64,000 nt of DNA, taken from positions 30,520,120 through 30,584,119 of the forward strand of contig JBANSL010000010.1 in the NCBI GenBank assembly GCA_037127255.1, in the 5' to 3' direction. Positions 34,290-45,650 of this stretch are shown here, piece after piece. The position numbers and the translations under genes are program-made. This DNA is from Persicaria tinctoria (taxonomy: Eukaryota > Streptophyta > Magnoliopsida > Caryophyllales > Polygonaceae). Below the pieces are notes generated by a model. That model was given only the letters and a program-made list of their open reading frames with translations, searched no databases and was not told where the DNA came from. Positions within the stretch are counted from its first letter, which is position 1; every line of letters begins with the position of its first letter.

Positions 34290-35468
34290 ATGACTCTAAA
34301 TAGAAAAACTCACATGATTGAATTCACGGTGGTCCGGCTACCATCCATTTACAATGCCATCATGGGCAGGTTTAGTCTGTTTAAATTCCAAGTCGCATGT
34401 TCCATATATCATTTTAACATCAAGTTCCCATATGCCGACGGAAAAGTCGGTCAAGTCCGAGGAGACCAGGCAGAAAGCAGAGTTTGCTACCTGGCCTCGC
34501 TAAAAAAGGGGCACGGTCGAGTATTCGTGATTGGTAAACCCGTTCCTGGGTCTTTAAAGGCAGAAGCAACTGACAATATCGAGCAGGAAGCCACATCCGA
34601 ACAACAACAAGCAGAACTGGAAGTCCGACCCGAAAAAACGGCAGAAAAAATTATCGAAGAAAGAGTCGCTTTCTTTCCTTTCCCTAACAAAATCGAAGCC
34701 CTTTACCACGGCCACAGCTTGGTCGGTCCCGCTTTGGATCGCATCAAGAATATATTGAAAGAGTCACGAGATGTTTTTGCATGGTCGCCACAAGATTTGA
34801 AGGGCCTCTCTCTCGAAATTGCGGAGCACTCTTTAAGACTCAGCCGCGACACAAAGCCAGTGTGCCAAAGAAAGAGAAAAATGGTTGTTGAGAAGTCAGA
34901 AGCAATAAAGCAGGAGGTGAACAAACTTTTACAAGCCAAATTCATTTGCAAAATCAACAACTCGGCCTGGTTGTCGAATGTAATGTTGGTGAGAAAAAGC
35001 AATTGCAAATGGAGAATGTGTGTAGATTTTATGGATATGAACAAGGCTTGCCCGAAGGACAGTTACCATTTTCCTTCTATCGATGAACTGGTAGACACCA
35101 TAGCAGGGCACGCCTTCATCACCAACCAGGGGACCTTTTGCTATAAGGTAATTCCCTTCGGGCTCAAAAACGTTGGTGCTACATTCCAACGAATGATCGA
35201 GAAAGTCTTTAGGCCTCAAATTGGAAGAAACATTGCAGTTTATGTCGATGACATCGTGATCAAAAGCCTCACGAAGGAGAGCCAATACAATGACCTCCAG
35301 GAAACCATCGACACTCTAAGGAAGAATCGTGTTTGCCTCAATCCAGAAGTGTGTATTTTTGGGGTGGATTCTGGGAAGTTCTTAGGTTTCATGATAAGTC
35401 ATCACGGAATAGACGTGAACCCTTCGAATGTTCAGACGATACTCGACATGGCTGCCCCAGAACATTGA
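34290..35468 (+). pseudogene. Gypsy reverse transcriptase with an active-site deletion
   Basis: The frame begins with the protease tail (PSIYNAIMGRF), then a linker and RT: WRMCVDFMDMNKACPKDSY, then FCYKVIPFGLKNVGATFQR, then YVDDIVIKS (catalytic DD) and FLGFMISHHGID. Between 'DTIAGHAF' and 'ITNQGTF' the normal segment with the first catalytic Asp (the LDAYSGYNQ-type motif A) is missing, about 20 residues without loss of frame. The enzyme cannot be active. The frame continues, shifted, into RNase H near 35,460. Confidence 0.88.
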
Positions 35469-36330
35469 ACGATATCCAGAAGTTGAATGGATCTGTCAAC
35501 TATGTGAGTAGGTTCTGCTCGCGACTAGCTAAGCACTCCCTGCCTTTCTTTCAGCAGTTGAAAAAGCAAGGTTCGGTCGAGTGGACTGCCATCCTGGATA
35601 AAGCTTTCAAGAATGGGAAGGAGTACCTAGCAACACTACCCACACTTCACTACCTAGGCGAACATGAGATTCTGCAACTGTACCTCGCGGTCAGGTCAAC
35701 CACTATTAGTATAGTACTCACGAGGGAGTCCAAGTTTCCTATCTATTTCGCCAGCAGGGTCTTGCAACCAGTTGAGTCCAGGTACACCCCAATAGAAAAA
35801 ATGGCCCTATCTGTGGTGTATGCGGTACGAAGACTGAGGCCTTACTTCCAAGCTCACACCATCAAGGTACTCTCCGATCTGCCCCTCCATCAGATTCTCC
35901 ACTCACCATCCCTCTCAGAAAGAATGGTTAAGTGGGTGGTAGAGCTTTCAGAAATAGACATTGATTTCAAACCTAGAAAGTCTTGTTTGGCCCAGGCATT
36001 GGCCGATTTTGTTGTCGAAGCTATTTTTACAGATTCTCAGGATTGCGACGGAGAGGATTGGGTCATCAATGTCGACGAATCTGTATCTGCATGAGGATGT
36101 GGGGTAGGAGTTACGATCACGAGCCCCAGTGGAGAGGTAACTGATTTGTCTTTCCAACTTTTATTCGAAGCCACCAACAATGAAGCAGAATATGAAGCAC
36201 TGATCGCGGGTATAGAAAAAGCACTGATTAACGGAGCCCGTCAAGTTCAAATTTTCACAAACTCCGAAGTAGTGGCTCTGCAAGTCAAAGACGAATACGA
36301 GGCAAAACGGGAATGTTGCCGAAATACCTA
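35466..36330 (+). pseudogene. Gypsy RNase H and second archaeal-type RNase H
   Basis: The first RNase H carries VNYVSRFCSRLAK, PIYFASRVLQPVESRYTPIEK and LSERMVKWVVELSEIDIDF. After a stop (TGA near 36,092) a second RNase H follows: WVINVDESVSA, GVTITSPSGEV, ATNNEAEYEALIAGIEKAL and IFTNSEVVALQVKDEYEA. In the second domain the DG of the first motif reads DE and the DS of the third reads NS, so catalysis is doubtful. A doubled RNase H marks the Tat lineage. Confidence 0.82.
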
Positions 36331-36689
36331 GCTCGCGTGCAAACACTCACAATGGCTTTTGGAAAATGCTCAATTTCGTCCATTCCCCGCTAGAAGAATG
36401 GGCGCGCCGATATTCTGGCCATGATAGGAGCAACACTGTCCCTCGGGTTGAGTGACCACGTGGTGATAGAGCAGAAGCCTGCCCGAGGAATCCACAAAGG
36501 AGTCTTCAGAATATCAAATCTCGGAGATTGGCGCACGCCCCTATTGCATTACATAACCGAGGGCGTACTAATGAACCCATTACTAGACAACCAGTGCATC
36601 AGAAAGCAAGCTGCTCATTTCCGAGTCAGAGACGGTTGACTCTATAAAAGAGGTTTCAATCTCCCCGACCTCCTCTGCGTATCAAACCA

Positions 36690-37723
36690 AGAAGGCCTCG
36701 ATCTCATCCGCGAACTACACACAGGTATGTGCGGAAATCACCAAAGATGGAGAGTTGTTGCCGCTAAGATCACGCGGTTGGGATACTATTGGCCCACCCT
36801 TAGAGCTGATGCTGAAATGATTATTCATATATGCAACCCATGCCAGCGACACGCCTTAGTCAATCGTCGACCTCCTCCTCCTTTGAAATGCATATCAGCA
36901 CCCTGTTCTTTTGCAATGTAGGGAATGAATATTTTGGGCCCTTTCCCATTAACCCTGGGACAACTCCGCTTCATCCTCGTAATAGTCGATTACTTTACAA
37001 AGTGGGTAGAAGCCGAGGCAATGACCACTATCACAGCAGAGAAAGTACGCAAATTCCTTTGGAAAAATATGATTTGCCGATTTGGAGTTCCACATGCCAT
37101 CATCACTGACCACGACCCCCAGTTCGACTGCAAAAGGATCAATGATTTCTGCGTCGGACTCCACATCGATTTTCGATTCTCATTAGTGTCTTACCCAAAA
37201 TCCAATGGACAAGTCGAAACCACAAATCGCCAAATCTTGAATGCCTTAAAAAAAAGAATGGGAACATCAAAAGGAGAGTGGGCCGAAACCTCGCCATTAG
37301 TACTGTGGTCATACGGGAAAAACACCATTCGCGATGGTTTTTGGGGTCGATGCAATCATCCCAGTAGAACTATTGGTATCGTCATCCAGAATAGTTGATT
37401 TCAACAAAGAGACCAACGGCGAGGCCCTCAAATTGGAACTACACTTACGAGAAGAAAGAAGAGACACAACTTGTCTCAAAGCAAATAAATATCATCGTTG
37501 ACTGGCTGAGGGGTACAACAAGCGCGTCTTCCTACGCCCAATACAAAAAGGAGACCTGGTCCTTCGACAAGTGGCATCAGGAGGAAAATTTGAACCGAAA
37601 TGGGAAGGTCCTTACGTCATCCATAAAGAAGTAGGCAGAGGTTCTTTCAAGCTTCAAAATTCAAAAAGAGCTATCCTCGCAAAGTCATGGAAAGCCAGAA
37701 ATCTCAAGGCTTATTTTGCGTAA
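36690..37723 (+). pseudogene. Gypsy integrase and C-terminal tail
   Basis: The HHCC zinc finger is seen as ELHTGMCGNHQ ... CNPCQRH. The core triad is present: D in VIVDYFTKWVEAEA, D in IITDHDPQFD and E in NGQVETTNRQ. A stop at about 36,919 and frame changes after 37,380 break the frame. The C-terminal part (FEPKWEGPYVIHKEVG ... SWKARNLKAYFA) ends at TAA 37,721-37,723. No chromodomain is seen, in keeping with the Tat lineage. Confidence 0.85.
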
Positions 37724-37849
37724 AGTTAGATATCTTAGAAACTTGGTGACCTAGATTTTTCGTGTATAAGGGTTGCCGGGATTCCCGATTAGGTACACCT
37801 CTTCATATATATAAATGAAAGTTCCAAATCTAAAAATTGATGTCATTAC

Positions 37850-38665
37850 GCATAAATTTAGCAATCACGTGTCTTTCGAACACGGATGTGCAAACAAGCC
37901 TCCAAGGAGAATAAATTTAGCAATCGCATGTCTTTCGAACACGGATGTGCAAACAAGCCTCCAAGGAGAATAAATTTAGTAATCGTGTGTCTTTCGAACA
38001 CGGATGTGAAAACAAGCCTCCAAGGAGAATAAATTTAGCAATCGCGTGAGTTTCGAACAGGGATATGCAAACAAGCCTCCAAGGAGAATAAATTTAGCAA
38101 TCGCGTATCTTTCGAACACGGATGTGCAAACAAGCCTCCAAGGAGAATAAATTTAGCAATCGCGTGTCTTTCGAACATGGATGTGCAAACAAGTCTCCAA
38201 GGAGAATAAATTTAGTAATCGCGTGTCTTTCGAACACGGATGTGCAAACAAGCCTCCAAGGAGAATAAATTTAACAATCGCGTGAGTTTCGAACAGGGAT
38301 ATGCAAACAAGCCTCCAAGGAGAATAAATTTAGCAATCGCGTATCTTTCGAACACGGATGTGCAAACAAGCCTCCAAGGAGAATAAACTTAGCAATCGCG
38401 TGTCTTTCGAACATGGATGTGCAAACAAGTCTCCAAGGAGAAGAAATTAAGCAATCGCGTGTCTTTCGAACACGGATGTGCAAACAAGCCTCCAAGGAGA
38501 ATATATTTAGCAATCGCGTGTCTTTCGAACACGGATGTGCAAACAGGCCTCCAAGGAGAATAAATTTAGCAATCGCATGTCTTTCGAACACGTATGTGCT
38601 AACAAGCCTCCAAAGAGAATAAACATAGCAATCGCGTGTCTTTCGAACATGGATTTACAAACAAA
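37850..38665. repeat. 59-bp tandem array with a 236-bp higher-order period
   Basis: About 14 copies of a 59-bp unit (core 'tttcgaacacggatgtgc', then 'aacaagcctccaaggag'). Variant units 4-7 recur as units 8-11 in the same order: the marker 'gagtttcgaacagggatatg' is at about 38,048 and 38,284. This gives a 4-unit period of 236 bp. It lies 130 bp after the integrase stop, where Tat-type elements often carry tandem repeats. Confidence 0.95.
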
Positions 38666-38813
38666 GTACTGAAAATGAACATAGTACGATCATTATATTA
38701 CATCCAAGCAAAGTACTAAACGATCAAAGTATAGTTCGTACAGCGACAGTCGGATAACATGCTAAAGAGAAAAACCAAACACAATCGAACTTCGCTCCTG
38801 GTTTATAACTCAT

Positions 38814-39185
38814 TCACTCGCTTCCAATACTCCCTTTGTACTTAAAATTGATAAGAGATCCCCCAACATGTAAATCACTATCTTCTGCAAAAGCACGCCA
38901 GCCTTCGGTTAGAATATAATGACCCTGGCTATCCTGAAACACCCTTACACGAAATTCTCATCCTGTATGGGAAACTAAATAAACATGGCTCGATACCACG
39001 CGACTGGACATAGCACCAAAAGAGTCTGGTAACAACTGCAAATAACCAAAATCAAACTCTATTAAAAAAGACCACGAAAATGAGAACCATGAATAAAGAG
39101 TCAAAAGAACTACCAGGTATTCAAGCTTCTCCTCAGAATCAATAGAACAGAAGAAATCGTGACGACTGGGGTTGGGAGGGGTCAT
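38814..39185 (-). pseudogene. Antisense B3-like gene A, two exons, one nonsense codon
   Basis: Exon 1 (39,185-39,114, 24 codons) starts MTPPNPSRHDFFCSIDSEE and ends in a donor CTG|GTAGTT. Exon 2 (39,035-38,814) follows a TTTGCAG acceptor and encodes LLPDSFGAMSSRVVSSHVYL, then RVRVFQDSQG, then EGWRAFAEDSDLHVGGSLI and FKYKG before a TGA. The LPxxF ... SHVYL ... GWRAF ... GxxxxFKY layout is that of a plant B3 DNA-binding domain, about 97 codons in all. One codon at the position of a normally conserved Trp (HTG*EFRV) is TGA, so the copy is broken. Related to gene B. Confidence 0.7.
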
Positions 39186-39617
39186 GGTTCCTCGCTTCAA
39201 ATCATAAAAATAGAAACAACACAAAAGAACGACTAAGACAGTCTACCCCATGCGCTATCATATATATCGACAAATAAAAACCGATCATTGTCAATACTCG
39301 CTTCATCACACCACACAAGAGACCACTTCAGTCCAAAAGTTTTCCAGAATAGACTGCATGCAACGCAAGTGGCGAGATATCAGACCACGCCTCTGCTACC
39401 CTGTCCACCCATGTCACGTTAGGGAATAGTCACATCCACCTCATAAGCAAACAAGAAAACACGAATATCAAAATCTCGCTCGGAATTTATATTATTATAG
39501 AATGCTCATTACATAATACATCGCGATTAAACTACGGTACTATTTACATCATTCAGATTAACACAGTACGAAACAAGAGCATTTGCCGTATTACACCAAG
39601 ATCGCGATCTTAATACC

Positions 39618-40005
39618 CTATTCATCTTCAAGACCAAGAATCTTAAAACGATGCCCTCCCACATATTTGAAAAACAACATCGATGCTCCAGCACGAACAT
39701 CGTTATTAATAGAGAAACTAGCCCAACCATCGGTCAACCACCAATGATTGAAGCTATCCTTGGAGACCCCAACACAAAAGTTTTTCTCAATTGAGGAAAC
39801 CAAGCAAACATGGGCGGATACGACATGAACATACATCCTTTCGAAAGATCAGGGAAGAGGATGCAATAGAACATCATTCCATAAAGACTCGAAATTGAAA
39901 AAACAAAAAGGACACCAGATATTAATATCTTACCAAACGATGAAGTCTTTCCTCTGCATCAATACAATGATAAAAATCTCGCATCTTAGAATTGGGCAAC
40001 ACCAT
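39618..40005 (-). pseudogene. Antisense B3-like gene B, two exons, splice site lost
   Basis: Exon 1 (40,005-39,934) has 24 codons like gene A (MVLPNSKMRDFYHCIDAEER) with a donor TTTG|GTAAGA. Exon 2 (about 39,870-39,618) carries the B3 pattern SAHVCLVSS, NFCVGVSKDSFNHWW, DGWASFSINNDVRAGAS and FFKYVGGHRFKI. The acceptor equivalent to TTTGCAG in gene A reads ATTGCAT, and the codon after LP is TGA. Both changes disable it. Genes A and B are a tandem duplicate pair. Confidence 0.68.
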
Positions 40006-40299
40006 CTCTCTTTCTACCAAACAAAAATAATAAACGATTAAAGATAAGTAGGTAAACGGATTATGAACAAATCTCGCACCTTTATATGTCCAAAATAAAG
40101 TGATACAGACCACGAAAACTACACCAGAATTTATTACATACGCTAAACGAGGAAGGAGGACTTAATCGAGATTTCCCAAGACATCTTGCATGGCTTACAC
40201 ATGGCAAGAATCTATTCAGAATCCGACCAATTCGTTTGTACATTTCAAATCCGGAAACATGCATTGATGACGAGAAGGTTCAAACCCCTCTTACACTAC

Positions 40300-40306
40300 T
40301 ATAAAA
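40300..40306 (+). promoter_or_regulatory. TATA box of B3-like gene C
   Basis: TATAAAA stands 51 bp before the ATG at 40,357, a normal plant core promoter spacing for a short leader. Confidence 0.5.
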
Positions 40307-40356
40307 GATGGCCCCACTTCTACATAAACCATGCATCACCTATAAACAAGAAAAAT

Positions 40357-41232
40357 GCATGGCAACCAACATAGCAAATCAAAATTCAAATACTCCGCTC
40401 ATTTTCAACATCTACTTAGTAGGTGAGGAGCAATACATACGCATGATGCTGCCTTATTGCTTAGGCGAACATTTCGAACCCCAGGTACCAGAGCAAATAT
40501 TTTTATCTACTCCCATTATAAAGGACTTCCCGATTCATATCACGGGAGGAGCCTACGATTCTCATTGGGTGGCACGAGGATGGAGAGACTTTATCGAGAC
40601 TCACAGCCTCGAACTGGAGACATCAATAGTATTCACTAGACCTGTCAAAACACAACCCGACGCGGCCGACCCGACCCGACCGCCCGGAAAATTTTCGACC
40701 CGAACCCGGAAATTTTTTTCCACCCGAACCCGAAAAACCGGAAATTTTCCGGGTCATCTGGGTTTCGACCCGGTGACCCGATTGACCCGGTAATTTTGAC
40801 CCGATTTTATCCGATTGACCAAGTGACCCGGTTGAATTTTAATTAAATATAATTAATTTTTTATATATATAATTAAAATTTATTGCAAAATTGTCAAATC
40901 ATGATTTTTTTAATTTAAAATGGAAAAATTTGACAAACCCGAAATCGACCCGAAATGACCCGAAACCCGGTCAAACCCGGGTTCTAGTCAACCCGGAAAT
41001 ACCCGGGACCCATTTTACCCGAGACCCGAAGTGACCCGACCCAAACCCGACCCGAATGACCCGTTTGACAGGTCTAGTATTCACCCATCTAGGTAAAACA
41101 AGGTTTGAAGTCCGCTTTTTGGACAAACAGGGCTATAACATCGAAGAAGAGATGGATGTCGCTAGATACGACGGACCAGAAGCCACAGTTCGGTACACAA
41201 TAGTTTTTATTGTAAAATGCAATACCATGTAA
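40357..41232 (+). pseudogene. Sense B3-like gene C, split by a hAT MITE
   Basis: The frame starts MATNIANQNSNTPLIFNIYL and goes on with a B3-like fold: LGEHFEPQVPEQIFL, DFPIHITGGAYDSHWVARGW and RDFIETHSLELETSIVFT. A 440-bp hAT MITE (40,637-41,076) then interrupts it. Beyond the 8-bp target duplication the same protein resumes (THLGKTRFEVRFLDKQGYN) and ends at a TAA at 41,230-41,232. Without the insertion it would encode roughly 140 residues, a single B3 domain. The CACTA element begins 11 bp after the stop. Possible function: DNA-binding regulator. Confidence 0.7.
40637..41076. mobile_element. hAT MITE, 440 bp, TSD GTATTCAC
   Basis: Perfect 13-bp terminal inverted repeats (TAGACCTGTCAAA) and a perfect 8-bp TSD (40,629-40,636 and 41,077-41,084) define a hAT-type element. 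The interior is full of ACCCGACCCGA-type words around an AT-rich core and has no ORF. Confidence 0.95.
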
Positions 41233-42004
41233 TGCGAACTATCACTACAACAGAAATCCCTATTAGCGACCAAAATATTAGTGACGAATTATTTTTCCTC
41301 GATAAATGTGACCTTTAGCGACGAACATAATCGATCCTCGTATAATGTCATGTGAACTTTAGTGAGGTACCTATATTCCTCGCCAAAGGTGACATTTAGC
41401 GACAAATTTTTTTATTCATCACTAATTGTTATTATAACGTGGTCGCCTAAAGCATAAGCAAATTAGTGACGAATTTGGAACTTTTGTTGAGGAATATTTT
41501 CGTCGCCAAAAATACAATTGTCGAGGAATTTCATATTTTGTCATTATATGTTTGGTGTATATTATTAAAAACCCGCCAAATTTATTGGCGATAAATATTA
41601 TAATTTCTCGCTAAAAGTATATATTTCTCGAGGGATGAATTTCTCGCTAAAAATATTAATGAACGAGGAAATTCCATTTTCGTCGCTATTGGGTTGGATG
41701 AAAATAGATAACAATACTCAAATTCACCAACAAGAAAAAATAAATTCCTCGCCAAATTTATTAGTGATGGAGATTTTAATTCATCGCTAAAAAATTTTAT
41801 TGAGGAAAAAGTTTGTTACTAAATATATTAATTAACGAGGAAATATCATTTGGTCGTTATTAGCTTCGATGGAAATAGAGAAAATGATTCAGATTCATTA
41901 ACGAGAAAATGTTCAATTCCTCGCTATATAATAATCTTTTATGAGGAATATTTTGGTCATTGAAGCAACCATTTAGCGAGGAAATGTTACTTGATCGTTA
42001 CTTC

Positions 42005-42474
42005 CAGTGGCGGAGCTAGGGGGGTGCTTGGGGGTGCTCGAGCACCCCCCGGCCCGGAAAAAAAAATACAAAAAAAAATATTTTTTTTTTGCATATATTT
42101 AGTATTTTTAAGGTAATATAACATCTTTAAATGATATTTGAAACAAGATTGCTATCTAGCTCAAGTGGTAAAAGAAGGAGGGGAGGAAGGAAGAGGTCTT
42201 GGGTTCAAATCCCAAATCTTTCACTCTTTTATTTGTTTTACTCTATCATTTATTTTTCTTTATTTCTCTCTATATTTTTTTCTATCAACGATTTCATTAA
42301 AACAACGTCATTTATGTTTGAAATTAAATATTTAAATTAAAAAAAAAAGTCAAAATCTTAGTGTTTTTTCAATATTTTTTTAAAAATTCTTCTTAATAAA
42401 TATACACCAAAAAACAATATTTCACACAAAAAAATATTAGCACCCCCCTAGCCAAATTCCTGGCTCCCCCACTG
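42005..42474. mobile_element. hAT MITE with Pol III-like boxes, 470 bp, TSD GTTACTTC
   Basis: Ends read CAGTGGCGGAGCTAGG and, on the other strand, CAGTGGGGGAGCCAGG. The 8-bp TSD GTTACTTC is perfect (41,997-42,004 and 42,475-42,482). Inside, an A-box-like TAGCTCAAGTGG (42,157-42,168) and a B box GGTTCAAATCC (42,202-42,212) look tRNA-derived. The element sits in the subterminal region of the CACTA transposon. Confidence 0.95.
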
Positions 42475-43392
42475 GTTACTTCTACTAGGGAAAGTATGGC
42501 AAATTTCAATTTTTATTTGGGACAAACATTATAATTTCTTACTAAAAGTGTGTATTTCTCGATGAATGAAATCGTCACTAAACATAACAATTAGAGAGTA
42601 ATTATCAGTCCATCATTTGAAATCCCAAGACATAACAATTAGAGAGAGTAATTATCAGTCCATCATTTGAAATCCCAAGAGCCCGAGCCTCAATATAACT
42701 AAGGTAAGGTCTCTAAGGATTATCTCCTTTGGGACACCGAATACCTCGGGTTCATTTTCCATAACGAAATCAACCAACTGAGAAGGGAAGATAGCCTCGT
42801 TAGATTTACAAGCATGTTAGAATTATAAAAACCTGCTTAATTGGAGTCAATATACTCTCCCATCTTCGCTTATATATTACCAGTAACATTCGATTATCCA
42901 ATATATTACAGATATAAAAATCGGTACTGATTCTTTGCTTCATAACAAAAGCCATTGTGCTGCAAAGTTACTCCCAAAATTTCTCCAAAAGTATTTCACA
43001 AGGAACATCATCTTGAACTTTTTGTTTAGATACTAGTTACAGTCTCAACCCATATTGCATATCTTATGCCATACCGGAAAATATTAATCCGAAAGATAGT
43101 GATAGTGTTTTGGTTAAGAAACTGGATATCCTGATAGCAGTACACAAGTCTATTTCACAACTTACTATACTAGAGTGCCAAAATACACAGGATTAACCAA
43201 GTAATTCCAATGCATCTAATTCACACCAAGCAATTCCAATGCATCTAATTCAGAATACCTCATTTGCTGGGTGCAATCAATGAGTTAGTCTAGTAACACA
43301 GTTAGTCTTGTAACACAGTTACGGTATGAAAACTTGAATGGCAGTAAGTAATCAAGAGGCCAAAACATTGAAAATTATAAGAAGAGTCATAC

Positions 43393-44241
43393 CTGCTGAA
43401 TCCAAGACAGGCACAGGTCAAATAAGTTCTGCTCCATCAGAAGCTGTGAAATTGAATTTAGAGCTTCAACAGCAATTTCATTTGAGAGTTGGTCAAGAAC
43501 AGGGCCAGATCTGTCCATCAGTTTGACAAGCAAAAAATCGTCTCCTATTGACAACACCTCAGCATAAGCAGAATCCATATCGCCCGCATGAACAGCATCC
43601 ATAGCATTACTCCATGTTGTCCAGACTGGGTCATGCTGCTCATTGTTGTCATTGCCTATTGCTTCTGCAGTCATTTCAGCAATAGCAACTCTGGGAGTTC
43701 GTGTTGTTCCATTATCCTCCCCAGCAACTCGAACTGCTGCTAGGGTAGCTTCATCCTTTGACGCCTGCCAAACACTTCTAGCAGAGGGCCCTTCACCAAG
43801 CCTAACAGGTCCAACCCCTTTATCCCAAGCTCTGCGGCCACCAATGTGGTCAGTCTCTGATTCAGATCTAGGAGATCTTCCATCCAGATGATTGATAGAA
43901 CCCGTTGTTCCAGCTCTAGGGGCACCATATGAATTAAATTCCCAAGAGTCAGGATGCTCAGATCTCCTAGATGGGTTCCTTCCCCTCATTCCAGAAGAAA
44001 TTCCATTGCTAAAATGGAACTATCCATCCCCACCCCTTCCAAACTTACCATTATAGTCGTAAAAGCCGTCATACCTACCTGGGTTCCTACTAGAAGATCC
44101 CTCGTGTCCAGACATGAAACTATTTCCTCTCTCGCCTGATGATAACGACAAATCTTGCACCATGTCTTCGACCACTCTTTCTAAACCGCATACTCTGCTC
44201 TGTAAGGAAATCATGCTGTCATGAGAACCCCCCATGAAATC
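43393..44241 (-). pseudogene. TORTIFOLIA1-like microtubule protein, captured C-terminal exon
   Basis: From the acceptor at 44,242 the minus strand encodes DFMGGSHDSM, then RVCGLERVVEDMVQDLSLSS, and RYDGFYDYNGKFGRGGDG. After a frameshift near 44,015 it continues RAWDKGVGPVRLGEGPSARS, VWQASKDEATLAAVRVAGED and DSAYAEVLSIGDDFLLVKLM, and ends at LFDLCLSWIQQ before a donor GTATGAC. This is the C-terminal region of plant TORTIFOLIA1/SPIRAL2 proteins, which bind cortical microtubules. The N-terminal HEAT repeats and the last exon are absent. The frameshift makes it a pseudogene; intron borders are retained. Confidence 0.85.
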
Positions 44242-45065
44242 CTGTAACAGAAAAACAACCTATTAGAAGACCATACCAGAATTCTAATCATTTAGCGGAA
44301 GTAAACAAACCAAACTGCAACATATTCATCAGATGAGTTTGCTGTCTCTCCAAGTGTAATAGCTGCCTTTGAAGGAGCTAAAATTGCCCAACATATTTAA
44401 TTTGGTCCGTTCTAAAATATAAGTCGTTTGTCTTTGTGACACATTTTTTAAGAAGCTAAAATTTAATTAAATTTTTATCCTAGATTAGATGGTGGATCTC
44501 CATATTTCACAAGAATAATGTTACTTCGAATAAAATATTTTCGACAAATTTGTTTATTCCGGCTCACGTCGGCTCCTTAACTTGTCCACCCCAACATATT
44601 TTTTTGGCTCCACCGCTGATTATTACCTTAACAATTAACATACTAGATATATATAAATAATTTATTTCTTTTGCTTTTTTTCTTGGTATATGCTCAAAAA
44701 AGTGTTAAAATACTTGCAAGCGAGTAAAGATCTCCTACAACACCCAATAAGACCTTGAGTGTTACAGAAAAATTGTTAAGGTATTTTTTAGTGATAAAAA
44801 GTTATAAAAAAATATATTTGGATTGTATATCTTTAAAAACATATATGTGTATTTTTTTTTAATAAAAATGATATTTTAAAAAATATTAAAATTAAAAAAG
44901 TATAATTTTTTTTATCACTAAAAAATACCTTAAAAAATTTTGTGTAACACCCCAGATGTCATTGGGTGTTGTAGGATATCTATAGTCCTTCCTTGCTTGT
45001 GAACAATATTAATATTTAGAATGAATTGAAGTAATAATGAATTGAAGATGGAGTGATGTCTCACC

Positions 45066-45650
45066 TGGATTGCTTGTGTGATGACCCGAATAACATCAGG
45101 AACCACCTCGTATGCAACTTGGAAGGACAGGTCTTGCTGGAAAACATAGTCGTAGTCATTCCCTCCGATTGCTTCCATAAAAAATACAAAATTCCTTTGT
45201 TACTAACAAAATATCCATCGGACTGACCATCTGATTTAGATTTAGTGAAACTGGCATTCTTGTCATCAATTTCCAATGCTTTAGTTCTTGAATCTTTCCC
45301 ATTTATGATACCATCAGGGAATCTATTCTTTGTCAAAACATCAAAATCTTGAGTGGAGTGATTACCGGAAGGCGGGAACCTTTTTCTTCAGTAGCCCAAC
45401 AGTTCTGTCTTAAATGTTTCCACTCTTTTTGGCAGCAGAATCAGAGATAGATCTATCACCATCAGATGAGTCCTTCAAAACTTTGTTCTCACTCAGATAC
45501 ATGGTTTTTTGTTTACTCTTGTCTGACAACACTGATAATCCAGATTTTTCTGAAACAGCAGCAATAATTTTGGTTCATCAGCAGATTCATCCCCAGCTTT
45601 TCCTGCAATCTTCCTCAAATATTGCAATGCTTCAACCATAGTATTTCTAA
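45066..45650 (-). other. Exon-like fragments of unknown origin inside the CACTA
   Basis: On the minus strand, an exon-like frame (EAIGGNDYDYVFQQDLSFQV ... VIRVITQAIQ) ends in a donor GTGAGACA at about 45,064. Just upstream are RFPDGIINGKDSRTKALEID and NASFTKSKSDGQSDGYFV. They read like plant protein but I cannot assign them, and they do not match what should precede the TORTIFOLIA1-like exon. They may be a further captured piece. Confidence 0.35.

Larger units (their letters stand above)
31960..37723 (+). mobile_element. Coding region of a defective Ty3/gypsy Tat-type element
   Basis: Gag, protease, RT, RNase H, a second (archaeal-type) RNase H and integrase follow each other on the plus strand. 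The double RNase H plus a long 3' region with tandem repeats and an antisense ORF are features known from the plant Tat/Ogre lineage. No 5' LTR is present in the window. Frameshifts and stops split the polyprotein and RT lacks part of its active site, so the copy is inactive. The 3' region probably extends to about 58.0 kb, interrupted by a CACTA element. Confidence 0.85.

Noticed and set aside
37850..38665. CRISPR-like array
   Set aside because: The units are contiguous 59-bp tandem repeats with shared variants and no unique spacers, in a plant retroelement setting.
42131..42340. Small ORFs at the tRNA-like segment
   Set aside because: They lie inside a hAT MITE and have no homology.
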